Below are positions 26,785-34,948 of a stretch of 59,461 nucleotides of DNA, piece by piece (within the stretch, counting starts at the first letter, position 1; the number at the start of each line of letters is the position of its first letter). A program made the translations under genes and the position numbers. The stretch is taken from contig JAFDGZ010000012.1 in NCBI GenBank assembly GCA_019309045.1, forward strand, positions 1 through 59,461. Reading direction: 5' to 3'. The notes beneath the pieces are model-generated. The model made no database searches, was not told the DNA's origin, and saw only the letters and a list, made by a program, of their open reading frames with translations. This DNA is from Deltaproteobacteria bacterium (GTDB lineage Bacteria; Desulfobacterota; Syntrophobacteria; BM002).

Positions 26785-27078
26785 ATGCCTAGGTATGTCA
26801 TACTGGCAAAATTGACTGACGATGCCATCAGAGCGGTGAAAATTGCCCCTAAACGCATTGACAAGGCCATCAAGAACCTGGAGGATATGGGAGGGAAGCT
26901 GATTTCCTTTTACGCAACCATGGGAGAATATGACTACGTGGCCATCGGGGAAGCTCCCAACGATGAAGTTGCCATGGCTTTCCTTCTCAGACTGGGCGCC
27001 AGCGGAGATGTGCGGACAACCACTTTGCGTGCCTTCAGCAGAGATGAGCTGGCAGAGCTGGTGAAAAAGCTGCCATAG
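26785..27078 (+). CDS. GYD domain protein
   Basis: 97 aa. The pattern MPRYVILAKLTDDAIRAVK, then MGGKLISFYATMGEYDYVAIGEAPND, is the GYD family, named for the Gly-Glu-Tyr-Asp turn. It is a small ferredoxin-fold, dimeric protein of unknown function, possibly a sensor or ligand-binding unit. The ATG at 26785 follows AAGGAGGAGG. In-frame codons upstream overlap the ligase end and are not homologous. It often sits beside CoA ligases, as here. Confidence 0.88.
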   Translation: MPRYVILAKLTDDAIRAVKIAPKRIDKAIKNLEDMGGKLISFYATMGEYDYVAIGEAPNDEVAMAFLLRLGASGDVRTTTLRAFSRDELAELVKKLP

Positions 27079-27130
27079 GGCTGAAAACATCCAGAGTTCG
27101 TGCTTTACCATCTATATCATTGCTGCCTGG

Positions 27131-27170
27131 CCTGGATATCTTCATTGATGTCCAGGTAAAAGGAATTTTT
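27131..27170 (+). terminator. possible intrinsic terminator after the GYD gene
   Basis: CCTGGATATC and GATGTCCAGG pair over 10 positions (one G-T) around a 6-nt loop. A five-T run comes only after nine more bases, so termination may be weak. It lies 53 bp after the GYD stop and before the MFS gene. Confidence 0.4.
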
Positions 27171-27235
27171 GCGGCCTGTTGCAACACGGCCATGACAGGT
27201 TTCACTGTCAAAATGATTCAAGGAAGCTGAAGAAG

Positions 27236-28474
27236 TTGCAAGATATTCCCAGCACCCCCGAGGCAAACACTCCTCAACAATTGCAGCCCCAGTCTCTCCG
27301 TTCACATCTGAGTGCTATTCTATTATTGGCGGCGATCTTTTTTCTCAACTTCCTTGCCAGGATTACCCTTGCCCCTTTGCTGCCCACCATTGAACAGGAT
27401 CTGCACATAGGCCACACCATGGCAGGCTCACTTTTCTTTTTCATATCTGTTGGCTATTTTCTCTCTCTGCTGGCATCCGGCTTTGTGGCTTCTCGTCTCA
27501 CTCACAGGACAACCATCATTATTTCTGCCACTGCTGTTGGTGCCGCCCTTCTGGCTGTGTCGCGCAGCAGCAACCTCCTGGAGGTGCGCTTGGGGTTGTT
27601 TCTCCTTGGCCTGGCTGCCGGACTCTATCTACCCTCGGGCATCTCGACTCTCACTTCTCTGGTCAGCCCGGAAAAATGGGGCAAGGCCCTGGCTATCCAT
27701 GAAATTGCCCCTAATCTGGCAGCTGTGGCAGCGCCGCTAATAGCCGAGGTTCTGCTGCACTGGTTTTTCTGGAGAACGGTGCTGGCCCTGTTGGGTGGAG
27801 CCTCTCTTGTGGTGGGTCTGATCTACTTCTGCTTCGGCAGAGGTGGACAGTTCCTCGGCAGAGCGCCCCAGATGGCCTTTGTCAAGTCACTGCTTGCCCG
27901 ACCTGCCTTCTGGATCACCACTCTGCTCTTCGGGCTGGCAATTGGAGCCAGCCTGGGAGTCTACGCCATGCTTCCCCTCTATCTGGTTACCGAAAGAGGC
28001 TTTGACCGCTCCTGGGCCAACACCCTCGTGGGACTTTCCCGCATCTCCGGGCTGCTGATGGCCTTTGTGGCTGGCTGGGCAACAGACCGCTTTGGCGCCA
28101 AGCGCACCATTTCGGGCGTCTTTCTTCTTACAGCTGTTTCCACAGTGCTCCTGGGCGCAGTGCCGAGCAGAGGTATCGTGATCATTGTTTTCATCCAGCC
28201 ATTGCTGGCCGTCTCCTTTTTTCCAGCCGGACTTGCGGCCCTGTCGTGCCTCGAACCACCTAGCTCACGTAATGTAGCGATTTCACTAACAATCCCCTTT
28301 GCTTTCGTCCTGGGGGCAGGTGCCATCCCCACAGGCATCGGCATCATGGCAGATCGGGGCTCTTTTGCAGGAGGATTTATTGTAGTGGGCCTTTTGATAC
28401 TCTCAGGCTTCGTCCTGTCGCTCTCCTTGAAATTGCCAGCGCCCCATGAGTGCCCCGCGTCTTCGCCGAGATGA
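27236..28474 (+). CDS. MFS transporter
   Basis: About 412 aa with twelve predicted membrane helices. Typical loop motifs include FVASRLTHRTT between helices 2 and 3, the TM5-like PNLAAVAAPLIAEVLLHWFFWR and GWATDRFGAKRTIS in the second half. The substrate cannot be told; the layout (LAPLLPTIEQDLHIGHTMAGSLFF at the N-terminus) is that of the sugar/organic-acid or drug MFS groups. The start is uncertain: no ATG is available, TTG at 27236 has AAGGAAG nine bases upstream, and another TTG lies at 27179. The gene is on the plus strand after the GYD gene. Confidence 0.85.
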   Translation: MQDIPSTPEANTPQQLQPQSLRSHLSAILLLAAIFFLNFLARITLAPLLPTIEQDLHIGHTMAGSLFFFISVGYFLSLLASGFVASRLTHRTTIIISATAVGAALLAVSRSSNLLEVRLGLFLLGLAAGLYLPSGISTLTSLVSPEKWGKALAIHEIAPNLAAVAAPLIAEVLLHWFFWRTVLALLGGASLVVGLIYFCFGRGGQFLGRAPQMAFVKSLLARPAFWITTLLFGLAIGASLGVYAMLPLYLVTERGFDRSWANTLVGLSRISGLLMAFVAGWATDRFGAKRTISGVFLLTAVSTVLLGAVPSRGIVIIVFIQPLLAVSFFPAGLAALSCLEPPSSRNVAISLTIPFAFVLGAGAIPTGIGIMADRGSFAGGFIVVGLLILSGFVLSLSLKLPAPHECPASSPR

Positions 28475-28604
28475 AACATGCCAACTTCAGAGCCGGCTAC
28501 TATGAAACGAGGATAATCGGCACAAACCTTTTAAAGGAAAGGAGAACACCATTCTTACCAGCAAGAGATTCCACAAGCGGCTAGCCAGGAAGTTCGGTGA
28601 AGAT

Positions 28605-29111
28605 GTGCGTCTGTTGGACAATGAGGCCGACATCCTTGCTATTGTACTTCCCATGGTGCCAGAGTTTCTCGCTGCCATGGGGTATGAGAACATGCTCCCT
28701 GAAGTGGTCGGCCTTCTTCGGGATATTGACAACATCCACACCTTTGTCCTTCTCTCAAATGACGAACCTGCTGGTTTTGCCACTTTCATGGCATCCTTCA
28801 TGCCGCGAAACCCCACCCTCCACCTCTGGCACATCTTTGTCAGGCCGCAGTACCGAAACCACAGCTACTTGCTTTATGACCTCACAAAATTTCTCATGGA
28901 CGAACTCTCCCTGGACAATCTTTCTTTTACCAGTGTCAACCATAAGATAGCCGAGCACATGGCAAGGCAATATCAACAGCGCGGCATTCAGGTGAAACTG
29001 ACCGGCTACTTCTATCGCAGTTTTCATAATACAGAGAAAAGGTACTACCAGTCTTTGCTCAAAGAACTCAGCAGATTGTCTACGGAAATGAAGAAAATGG
29101 CGCAAAAATAA
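28605..29111 (+). CDS. GNAT-like acetyltransferase fold protein
   Basis: 168 aa from a GTG start. Strand-helix order and segments such as LSNDEPAGFATFMAS, LHLWHIFVRPQYRNHSYLLYDLTKFLMDE and FTSVNHKIAEHMARQYQQRG fit a GNAT N-acyltransferase; the Q/R-x-x-G/A acetyl-CoA loop is imperfect (RPQYRNHS). The target is unknown. The start is debatable. An ideal ribosome site AAGGAAAGGAG at 28534-28544 points to codon 28551, which is ATT, in frame, and would give 186 aa. The GTG at 28605 has only a distant AGGAAG. No ATG lies in between. Confidence 0.65.
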   Translation: MRLLDNEADILAIVLPMVPEFLAAMGYENMLPEVVGLLRDIDNIHTFVLLSNDEPAGFATFMASFMPRNPTLHLWHIFVRPQYRNHSYLLYDLTKFLMDELSLDNLSFTSVNHKIAEHMARQYQQRGIQVKLTGYFYRSFHNTEKRYYQSLLKELSRLSTEMKKMAQK

Positions 29112-29244
29112 CCCAAACTCATTGTCAGCCGGCAGCGATAATGCTATCGTTCCATTTCTTGTACTGCCTATGGAAAAATGATAAAAGTTACTGGAAATCG
29201 CTTGACCTCATCCAGCAAACAACACAACAGGAAGGAGTTTTGAG

Positions 29245-29751
29245 ATGAGAAAGACAGTGGGCCTGCTGGCTGCAGTGGCTGCGATCATGTTTCTTGCCGG
29301 CCAAGTCCTGGCTCAAGATTTCATGGTTTACCCTGCCAAGGGACAGAGCCAGCAGCAGATGGAGAAGGACAAGTTTGAGTGCTACAACTGGGCCAAAGGC
29401 CAGACTGGCTTCGATCCCATGCAAACCCCTCGGGCCACCTCGGCCCCGCCTCCCAAGTATGAGGGCAGCACCGCAGGCGGAGCCGTAAGAGGCGGTGTGG
29501 GCGGCGGCCTGCTGGGAGCAGGAATTGGAGCCATAGCCGGCGGCAAGAAAGGCGCCAAGAAGGGAGCCCTGATAGGTGGGCTCGGCGGCGCTACCATAGG
29601 TGGCGTGAGGAGCCACAGGCAGAAACAGGAACAGGAGCGAGCACGACAACAATGGGCCGAACAGCAGGCGGCACAGTACGCCCACAAACGCAATGCTTAC
29701 AATCGCGCCTACAAGGCATGCCTCGAAGGCAAAGGCTATTCAGTACAGTAA
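29245..29751 (+). CDS. glycine-zipper exported protein
   Basis: 168 aa. A signal peptide (MRKTVGLLAAVAAIMFLAGQVLAQD) is followed by an acidic/Gln segment QSQQQMEKDKFECYNWAKGQTGFDP, typical of the YMGG-like glycine-zipper family. The zipper itself lies at about residues 75-115 (AGGAVRGGVGGGLLGAGIGAIAGG). The C-terminus is Gln/Arg rich and ends in RAYKACLEGKGYSVQ, the same kind of ending as in the lipoprotein at 1916. It probably sits in the periplasm or outer membrane. GGAAGGAG is an excellent ribosome site. The next gene starts 18 bp after the stop. Confidence 0.85.
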   Translation: MRKTVGLLAAVAAIMFLAGQVLAQDFMVYPAKGQSQQQMEKDKFECYNWAKGQTGFDPMQTPRATSAPPPKYEGSTAGGAVRGGVGGGLLGAGIGAIAGGKKGAKKGALIGGLGGATIGGVRSHRQKQEQERARQQWAEQQAAQYAHKRNAYNRAYKACLEGKGYSVQ

Positions 29752-29769
29752 GAAATTTTGGAGGAAATT

Positions 29770-30204
29770 ATGAGCAAGTGGACTGTAATTGGTCTGATCT
29801 TTCTGGGGATCTGCTTTATCACCACCTCGGCCACAGCCGGCGACTTTGACGGCTCCAAACCGTTGCTCTTTTCTGCAATCAAGGTCTTCGAGTGCAGCCC
29901 TCAGGGGAGCTGTGACGAGGTAACGGCGGAGAGCATTTCTTTGCCGCAGTTTCTCAAAATCGATTTCAAAGCCAAGAAAGTGACCCCTGCACGGAAAACC
30001 GCAGGCAAGAAAGGCAGCGACATTCAGAGCATGAAGGTGGTTGACGGTAAACTCATGCTCCAGGGAGCAGAAGATGGTGTGGAGGGCGTCAGAGACGGCA
30101 TCGGCTGGACCATGGCCATTTCTGAAGAAACAGGCAAAGCTATACTTACAGCTTCGGGCGAAGAGGTGGCCTTTGTTGTGTTTGGTGCCTGCACACCACT
30201 GTAA
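29770..30204 (+). CDS. exported hypothetical protein
   Basis: 144 aa. It has a signal peptide (MSKWTVIGLIFLGICFITTSATAG) and a small beta-rich domain: DGSKPLLFSAIKVFECSPQGSCDEVTAES, LKIDFKAKKVT, KLMLQGAE, GWTMAISEETGKAILTASGEEVAFVVFGACTPL. I know this pattern from proteobacterial periplasmic proteins without assigned function. Three cysteines (residues about 43, 48 and near the end) could form a disulfide. It follows the zipper gene closely with GGAGGAAA before the ATG, so the two are likely cotranscribed. Confidence 0.75.
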   Translation: MSKWTVIGLIFLGICFITTSATAGDFDGSKPLLFSAIKVFECSPQGSCDEVTAESISLPQFLKIDFKAKKVTPARKTAGKKGSDIQSMKVVDGKLMLQGAEDGVEGVRDGIGWTMAISEETGKAILTASGEEVAFVVFGACTPL

Positions 30205-30233
30205 GACCTCCAGACAGCTATAATTTTTGTCAA

Positions 30234-30253
30234 CTCTTGAAGTTATTCAAGAG
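30234..30253. other. stem-loop between convergent genes
   Basis: CTCTTGAA-GTTA-TTCAAGAG is a perfect 8-bp stem with a 4-nt loop. It lies 30 bp after the exported protein's stop and about 150 bp after the thiE stop on the opposite strand. On the minus strand AAAAATT follows seven bases later; neither side has a classic U-run. It could be a weak bidirectional terminator. Confidence 0.4.
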
Positions 30254-30406
30254 AGTCTGCCTAAATTCAGAAAAATTACCCGGGCAGGTTCCTTGTGTGT
30301 CTTTTCCTGACGAGGGCTGCCGCCCATGGAAGCCCTCACTTTATTCTGCCACCAGCAGCCCGGCCAGCTTTTGTCGCCCTTGCGCCAGCGGCCGCAGCCA
30401 TCCCAG

Positions 30407-31063
30407 TCAAGGAGCACTCTGCCTCAGAATTCTTTCCCGCAACAGCCTTACAGTGGCAGCGATGTCTTTTGCCCGGGTAATGGCGCTGATCATTGCCACC
30501 CGCCGAGCTCCCCTGCGCAGCACCTCATCCAGATTGGCCTCATTTATGCCGCCCATAACCGTAAAAGGCACATCCAGTCGAGAACCGATTGTTTCAATAG
30601 CATCAGGCCCCAGGAAAGATTTCAGCCCTTTCTTGGTGCCGGTGGGGAATATGGGGCCGATATTGACATAGTCGGCGCCCTCCTGTTGAGCTTGCAGTGC
30701 CTGTTCCAGGGAATGGCTGGAAGCACCGATGAGCAGCTCAGGTGCCAGCTTTCTGGCAACTGCCACCGGAAGATCATCCTGGCCAAGATGAACACCATCG
30801 GCTTCCACGGCCAGAGCTATGTCAAGATGGTCATTGATTATGAACAGAACACCTTCACTGGCGGTCCGTCTTCTGAAGTGAATCGCCATCTCATACAGGG
30901 CGCGCCTGGAGTACTCCTTCTCTCTAAGCTGGACAATGCGAGCGCCACCTTTGAGTATCTCCTCCAGCACCTCCATGTTGGATCTGCCGCCAGAGAGATG
31001 TTCGCAGGTTACCGGATAGATATCCACCCTGGCAAACATTTGCCGTCTGATTTCTCTGTTCAT
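30407..31063 (-). CDS. thiE: thiamine-phosphate synthase
   Basis: 218 aa TIM barrel. It joins HMP-pyrophosphate and thiazole phosphate to give thiamine phosphate. Motifs are VQLREKEYSRRALYEMA, FIINDHLDIALAVEADGVHLGQDDLPV, LIGASSHSLEQALQAQQEGADYVNIGPIFPTGTKKG and FTVMGGIN followed by a late RRVAMISAIT. Lengths and order match ThiE. It follows the ECF fusion gene by 26 bp on the same strand and so belongs to the thiW operon, matching thiazole uptake. Confidence 0.95.
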   Translation of the reverse strand: MNREIRRQMFARVDIYPVTCEHLSGGRSNMEVLEEILKGGARIVQLREKEYSRRALYEMAIHFRRRTASEGVLFIINDHLDIALAVEADGVHLGQDDLPVAVARKLAPELLIGASSHSLEQALQAQQEGADYVNIGPIFPTGTKKGLKSFLGPDAIETIGSRLDVPFTVMGGINEANLDEVLRRGARRVAMISAITRAKDIAATVRLLRERILRQSAP

Positions 31064-31089
31064 GTCCTGTGTCTATTCCTCTGTCAGTT

Positions 31090-33306
31090 TCAGCCTCTTT
31101 CCCCCCAGTAGAACACTGCCAGCAGCGCCACAGCAGCGAGCATAACGCCGTATTCCCACAGGCAGAGATGGAGTTCCCTCCAGGAGCTGCGCTCCTTCCT
31201 GCTGAAGCCGCGGGATTCCATGGCCAGAGCCAGCTCGTCAGCCAGAACGAATGTCTGCACCAGAAGCGGCATGAGCAGGGCAGCAAGATTTCTGGCATTT
31301 CTCAACCGCAGCTTGAGATCGATGCCCCTGGACCGCTGTGCCTCCATAATATTTTTCATTTTCCTCTTGATGAGGGGCACATAGCGCATGGCGGTAGTCA
31401 GAATAAAAGTGATCTCGAAAGGCAAGCGCAGCTTGCCGAGTGCCTGTCCCATCTCATCGGTGCTAATGGAGCTAAAGAGGATAAAGGACACATTCAACAG
31501 ATTGACGAGCCTCACAGTGAGCAGAACAGCCGGCTGCAGACCAAAGGCAACAAGGCCGATGGCAAATACCAGCCCTGCTACAGGGGCCATCATTTTGAGA
31601 GAAGCAAGCCACTTCCTGCCAGAGCCGAGAGCAGCCACAACAGCCAGTATTGCGCCAAGTTCCAGGAAGAGAGTCGTTGGTCTCGTGGCAATGAACACCG
31701 CCACAATACCCAGCAGCCCCAGGGCAAGCCTGGTCCTGGGATCGAGCAGCTCGGCCCTTTCTTTTCTCAGCAGATTATGCCGTTGGTGCCCCTCAACAGG
31801 ACGCTCAACCCCTGTGTCATTGGCTGCAGCCTTGCCAACAGCACTCTTTTCCTGACATTCCAGCGCCCCTGCCCGGACGAGTCCCTCATCGGCACACAGT
31901 TCTTCCGGGGGACCATCAGCCACCAACCTACCATCGTGGAGAACAAGCCAGCGCGAAGCCACTGCTCTGGCAAAATCGAGATCGTGAGTCACCACTACCA
32001 CGCTCATGCCGTTTTTTTCAGAAGCTCTAAGCTTGTGGGCGAGAGTCTCGCGAAAACGACCATCCTGCCCTGCTGTGGGCTCATCGAGCACTAGAACTCT
32101 TGGAGCCAGCGCTAGGATGGAAGCGATGGCCACCCGCTTCTTTTCTCCTTCGCTCAGTTTGTAAGGCGAACGGTCAAGCAGTGCTTCCAATTCGAGAATA
32201 TGGCAGATTGAAGAAAAAAGCTCCCTGTCTTCCCTGGCCAGCATTTCAGGGCCCACCATGATCTCATCTCTAACTCGATACTTGAAAAACTGGTCGTTGG
32301 CATTCTGAAAGCAAAGTCCCACAAGAGCTGCCATCTCTTCAGCAGATTTCTCAGCCACTCTTTCTCCGAGAAATCTGACTTCCCCACCGGCAGGAGTGAG
32401 AAGTCCGTTCAAGTGTTTGATCAATGTTGTCTTGCCGGAGCCATTGCGGCCCACAATGGCAATTGTCTCTCCTGCCCTCAGATCAAAAGATATATCCTCT
32501 AGAATCATTCTGTTGTCAAAACGGCAGCAAAGATCGCGCACCTCCAGTATGGTGTCGCTGCTGGCAACCCCTTTTTTCTCCTCGGGATACCGGGGCAACA
32601 GGTGCAGATCACGCAATACTTCCCGGGCAAACTCCGGCCGCTCCACCAGGAGCACTTCTCCCCCTTCCATGATAAGGCAGCGATCAACATCATCCAGAAA
32701 AGGACCAACTGTCTGTTCAATGACAATTACGGTAGTCCCCTGCTGGCGAATTGACCGCAAGGCCGCTCTGACCCGCGTCATAGAGAGCCAGTCCAGGTCT
32801 CCATAGGGTTCGTCCACCACAATCACTGCTGGCTCGAGACACAACACCGAAGCAATTGCCACCAGTCGCTTTTCTCCACCTGAAAGCTGCGCGGTATCGC
32901 GCTCTAGCAAGGATGTTATTCCCAGGGTCTGGCAAACTTTCTCTATGCGCTGCTCAATTTCAGCCCCGGAACACCCCAGACTTTCCAGACCAAAGGCAAG
33001 TTCGTTTTGCACTGTGCTGTTAAAAAGCTGTGCTTCACAGTTCTGCAGCACCAGCCCCACCCGGGGAAAAAGCTCAGCTACGCTTTTCTCAGTGGTGCTG
33101 CAGCCCTCTATCTGCACCGAGCCCTGTAAAGTGCCTCCAAAAAAGTGCGGAATAAGACCATTGCAGAGATATGCCAGGCTGGATTTACCGGAACCACTGG
33201 CCCCGCAGACCAGCAGGTATTCGCCTGGAGAAACCGTCAGCTCGAGCCCTTTGAGAACCCATTCAGAGTCTGGATAGCTGTACCATACGCCTGTGAATTC
33301 GATCAC
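31090..33306 (-). CDS. ECF transporter EcfA-EcfA-EcfT fusion protein
   Basis: 738 aa, one chain carrying both ATPases and the EcfT membrane subunit of an energy-coupling factor transporter. ATPase 1 (about 1-235) has Walker A GASGSGKSS at 35, signature LSGGEKR at 141 and Walker B VIVVDEP at 161; its H-loop reads VIEQ (Gln198) where His is usual. ATPase 2 (about 250-475) has GRNGSGKTT, LSEGEKKR, LVLDEP and a normal H-loop VTHD. EcfT (about 515-738) has several membrane helices and coupling motifs AQRSRGID and ESRGF. The GTG start overlaps the thiW stop by 4 bp. Substrate specificity would come from ThiW. The long open frame upstream of the GTG overlaps thiW and is not used. Confidence 0.92.
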   Translation of the reverse strand: MIEFTGVWYSYPDSEWVLKGLELTVSPGEYLLVCGASGSGKSSLAYLCNGLIPHFFGGTLQGSVQIEGCSTTEKSVAELFPRVGLVLQNCEAQLFNSTVQNELAFGLESLGCSGAEIEQRIEKVCQTLGITSLLERDTAQLSGGEKRLVAIASVLCLEPAVIVVDEPYGDLDWLSMTRVRAALRSIRQQGTTVIVIEQTVGPFLDDVDRCLIMEGGEVLLVERPEFAREVLRDLHLLPRYPEEKKGVASSDTILEVRDLCCRFDNRMILEDISFDLRAGETIAIVGRNGSGKTTLIKHLNGLLTPAGGEVRFLGERVAEKSAEEMAALVGLCFQNANDQFFKYRVRDEIMVGPEMLAREDRELFSSICHILELEALLDRSPYKLSEGEKKRVAIASILALAPRVLVLDEPTAGQDGRFRETLAHKLRASEKNGMSVVVVTHDLDFARAVASRWLVLHDGRLVADGPPEELCADEGLVRAGALECQEKSAVGKAAANDTGVERPVEGHQRHNLLRKERAELLDPRTRLALGLLGIVAVFIATRPTTLFLELGAILAVVAALGSGRKWLASLKMMAPVAGLVFAIGLVAFGLQPAVLLTVRLVNLLNVSFILFSSISTDEMGQALGKLRLPFEITFILTTAMRYVPLIKRKMKNIMEAQRSRGIDLKLRLRNARNLAALLMPLLVQTFVLADELALAMESRGFSRKERSSWRELHLCLWEYGVMLAAVALLAVFYWGERG

Positions 33307-33785
33307 GGTTCCCAGACCTTTCCTTTGCGCAGCAAATGCAGAGCAACGATCCCTATGATGGTGCCGCCGATGGTACTGATACTGAAGGCAATCATCAGGC
33401 TCGCCGCAGCCATGGTCCTGCCCATGAACACCGGAGCAATTATCCAAACGCTGGCCAGCGAGCCCAGCAAACCAGTGCCCACAATCTCTCCCAGACCAGC
33501 TAGATAGATGTTTTTCGACCATCGGTAGGCCAGTCCTGCCAGCAAAGCGCCGATCATGCCGCCCGGGAAAGCAAGGATGGTCCCCAGCCCTAGAATATTT
33601 CGAATAACAGCAGCAATACCGGCGATGCACACGGCATACCAGGGGCCGAGCAGCACAGCACTCAAGACATTCACCATATGCTGCGCCGGGAAGCATTTGG
33701 AGATGCCAACCGGAATGAAAAATGGTGACAGTGCCACAGCAATCGCCACCAGCACTACTGCTCGGGCCACATCTTTCGACTTCAC
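33303..33785 (-). CDS. thiW: ECF transporter S component ThiW
   Basis: 160 aa. It has about five or six hydrophobic helices; the beginning AVVLVAIAVALSPFFIPVGISKCFPAQHMVNVLSAVLLGPWYAV is typical of ThiW, the substrate-binding unit thought to import hydroxyethylthiazole. The start is GTG with GGGGAGAGG eight bases upstream. The stop overlaps the ECF fusion gene (GTGA), so translation is coupled. The gene lacks a TPP riboswitch directly upstream; one lies 1.1 kb further up on the same strand, across nfo. Confidence 0.93.
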   Translation of the reverse strand: MKSKDVARAVVLVAIAVALSPFFIPVGISKCFPAQHMVNVLSAVLLGPWYAVCIAGIAAVIRNILGLGTILAFPGGMIGALLAGLAYRWSKNIYLAGLGEIVGTGLLGSLASVWIIAPVFMGRTMAAASLMIAFSISTIGGTIIGIVALHLLRKGKVWEP

Positions 33786-33944
33786 GACACCTCTCCCCTC
33801 GCTCTACACCGTTGGCAGCATTCTGCTGCCTCCGGGCAAGCCAATTCCAATCGTTTGCCGAGCCGCCACTGTAAGGCAGCCCTTTACAGCCACACCTATC
33901 CAGGCTATTTTTTCCTCCAACAACGCTCGCCAGGGAGGAACCTC

Positions 33945-34862
33945 ATGCCCTTGTTCGGTGCTCACATGTCCATTGCGGGCGGCCTTCATCTCGCCTTTCA
34001 GCGAATCCAGGAAGTACAGGGCGATACTCTGCAGATCTTCACCAGAAACCAGAGGCAGTGGCGCAGCCCGCCTCTCTCAACTGAGGAAATCCAAAAATTC
34101 CAGCAGTACCGGCGGCAGATGCACCCTATGCCGGTGGCAGCTCACGACTCCTATCTCACCAACCTTGCTGCTCCACCAGGAGAACTGCTCGACAAGTCCA
34201 TGCTCTCCTTCGCAGGAGAACTGCAGCGCCTGGAAGCTCTCCAGATTCCATTTCTCATTACTCACCCTGGCTCTCATCTAGGGCAGGGCAGAGAAGCCGG
34301 TCTCAAACGATATGTCCGCAACCTCGACCAGGCCATCTCTGCCGCCGCTGTGAGCCAGGTGACCATACTTATTGAAACAACAGCAGGCCAGGGCACCAAC
34401 CTCGGGTCAAGCTTCGAAGAGATAGCTTACATCCTGGAGAACAGCCGCTACAGCCACATGCTCGGCGTCTGCCTGGACACCTGTCATATCTTTGCTGCCG
34501 GCTATGATTTTCGCAGCCGCAAGGCCTACGAGGCAACCTTCTCCGCTTTTGACAAAATTGTGGGCTTGCAGCAGCTCAAATTTATCCACCTCAACGACTC
34601 CAGGCGCCCCCTGGGCTCCCGGGTGGACAGGCATCAGCATATCGGTGCTGGCCACATCGGCCTGGCTGGCTTCCAGCTGCTCGTCAACGACCCCCGCTTT
34701 CAGACACATCCCATGGTGCTGGAAACACCAAAGGGGCAGACCCTGCTCGAGGACCGCAAGAATCTCGACACCCTTCGCTCGCTCCATGCTGACAGCCCGG
34801 CCACCTTCCAGCAAAAAAGGCTGCTCGCCAGCAGAGCAGCCTCAGGTAACGCATCCATGTAG
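33945..34862 (+). CDS. nfo: endonuclease IV (deoxyribonuclease IV)
   Basis: 305 aa AP endonuclease for base-excision repair. Family motifs are GAHMSIAGGLHLAFQRI, PMPVAAHDSYLTNLAAP, LITHPGSHLGQG, ILIETTAGQGTNLGSSFEEI, VCLDTCHIFAAGYDF, KFIHLNDS, HQHIGAGHIG and MVLETPK. Those residues bind the three zinc ions. The ATG follows GGGAGGAA. The last about 20 residues (from SPATFQQKRL) go past the usual end, and their codons overlap a minus-strand terminator hairpin. The gene lies, in opposite orientation, between the TPP riboswitch and thiW. Confidence 0.95.
   Translation: MPLFGAHMSIAGGLHLAFQRIQEVQGDTLQIFTRNQRQWRSPPLSTEEIQKFQQYRRQMHPMPVAAHDSYLTNLAAPPGELLDKSMLSFAGELQRLEALQIPFLITHPGSHLGQGREAGLKRYVRNLDQAISAAAVSQVTILIETTAGQGTNLGSSFEEIAYILENSRYSHMLGVCLDTCHIFAAGYDFRSRKAYEATFSAFDKIVGLQQLKFIHLNDSRRPLGSRVDRHQHIGAGHIGLAGFQLLVNDPRFQTHPMVLETPKGQTLLEDRKNLDTLRSLHADSPATFQQKRLLASRAASGNASM
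34813..34841 (-). terminator. riboswitch-linked intrinsic terminator
   Basis: On the minus strand GGCTGCTC, a 7-nt loop and GAGCAGCC make a perfect 8-bp GC-rich stem followed by six T. It lies 22 bp downstream of the TPP riboswitch, the usual expression platform. It is inside the last codons of nfo on the other strand. The same palindrome on the plus strand has no T-run, so it acts on the minus strand only. Confidence 0.9.
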
Positions 34863-34863
34863 T

Positions 34864-34938
34864 GCCGATTCCTCCGCCGGTATTGTCCGGATCAGGTTCC
34901 AGGGGTTTGATCTCAGCCCTTGTGGGCACCCCCTCGGC
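34864..34938 (-). promoter_or_regulatory. TPP riboswitch (THI element)
   Basis: Minus-strand sequence. P1 is closed by GCCGA (5') and TCGGC (3'). Between these lie the conserved GGGCTGAGATC block and ACCTGATCCGGACAATACC with GGCGGAGGAA, the thiamine pyrophosphate aptamer core. All highly conserved positions that I can recall are present. A promoter lies immediately upstream and an intrinsic terminator immediately downstream, so TPP should cause premature termination. The next gene in the same direction is thiW, 1.08 kb away, with nfo lying antisense in between. Confidence 0.95.
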
Positions 34939-34948
34939 TGCAGTAGTA

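Noticed and set aside
31069-32094. Plus-strand open frame opposite the EcfT domain
   Set aside because: No similarity; the minus-strand gene has complete ATPase and EcfT motifs.
33812-33828. Hairpin GGCAGCA-TTC-TGCTGCC upstream of thiW as a local riboswitch
   Set aside because: It lacks any TPP aptamer motif and is only a short stem without a U-run; it does not replace the distant riboswitch.
34407-34814. Minus-strand open frame of 135 codons downstream of the TPP riboswitch
   Set aside because: It is antisense to nfo, has no recognisable domain or ribosome site, and its composition follows the nfo codons. I take it as a shadow frame, not the gene served by the riboswitch.
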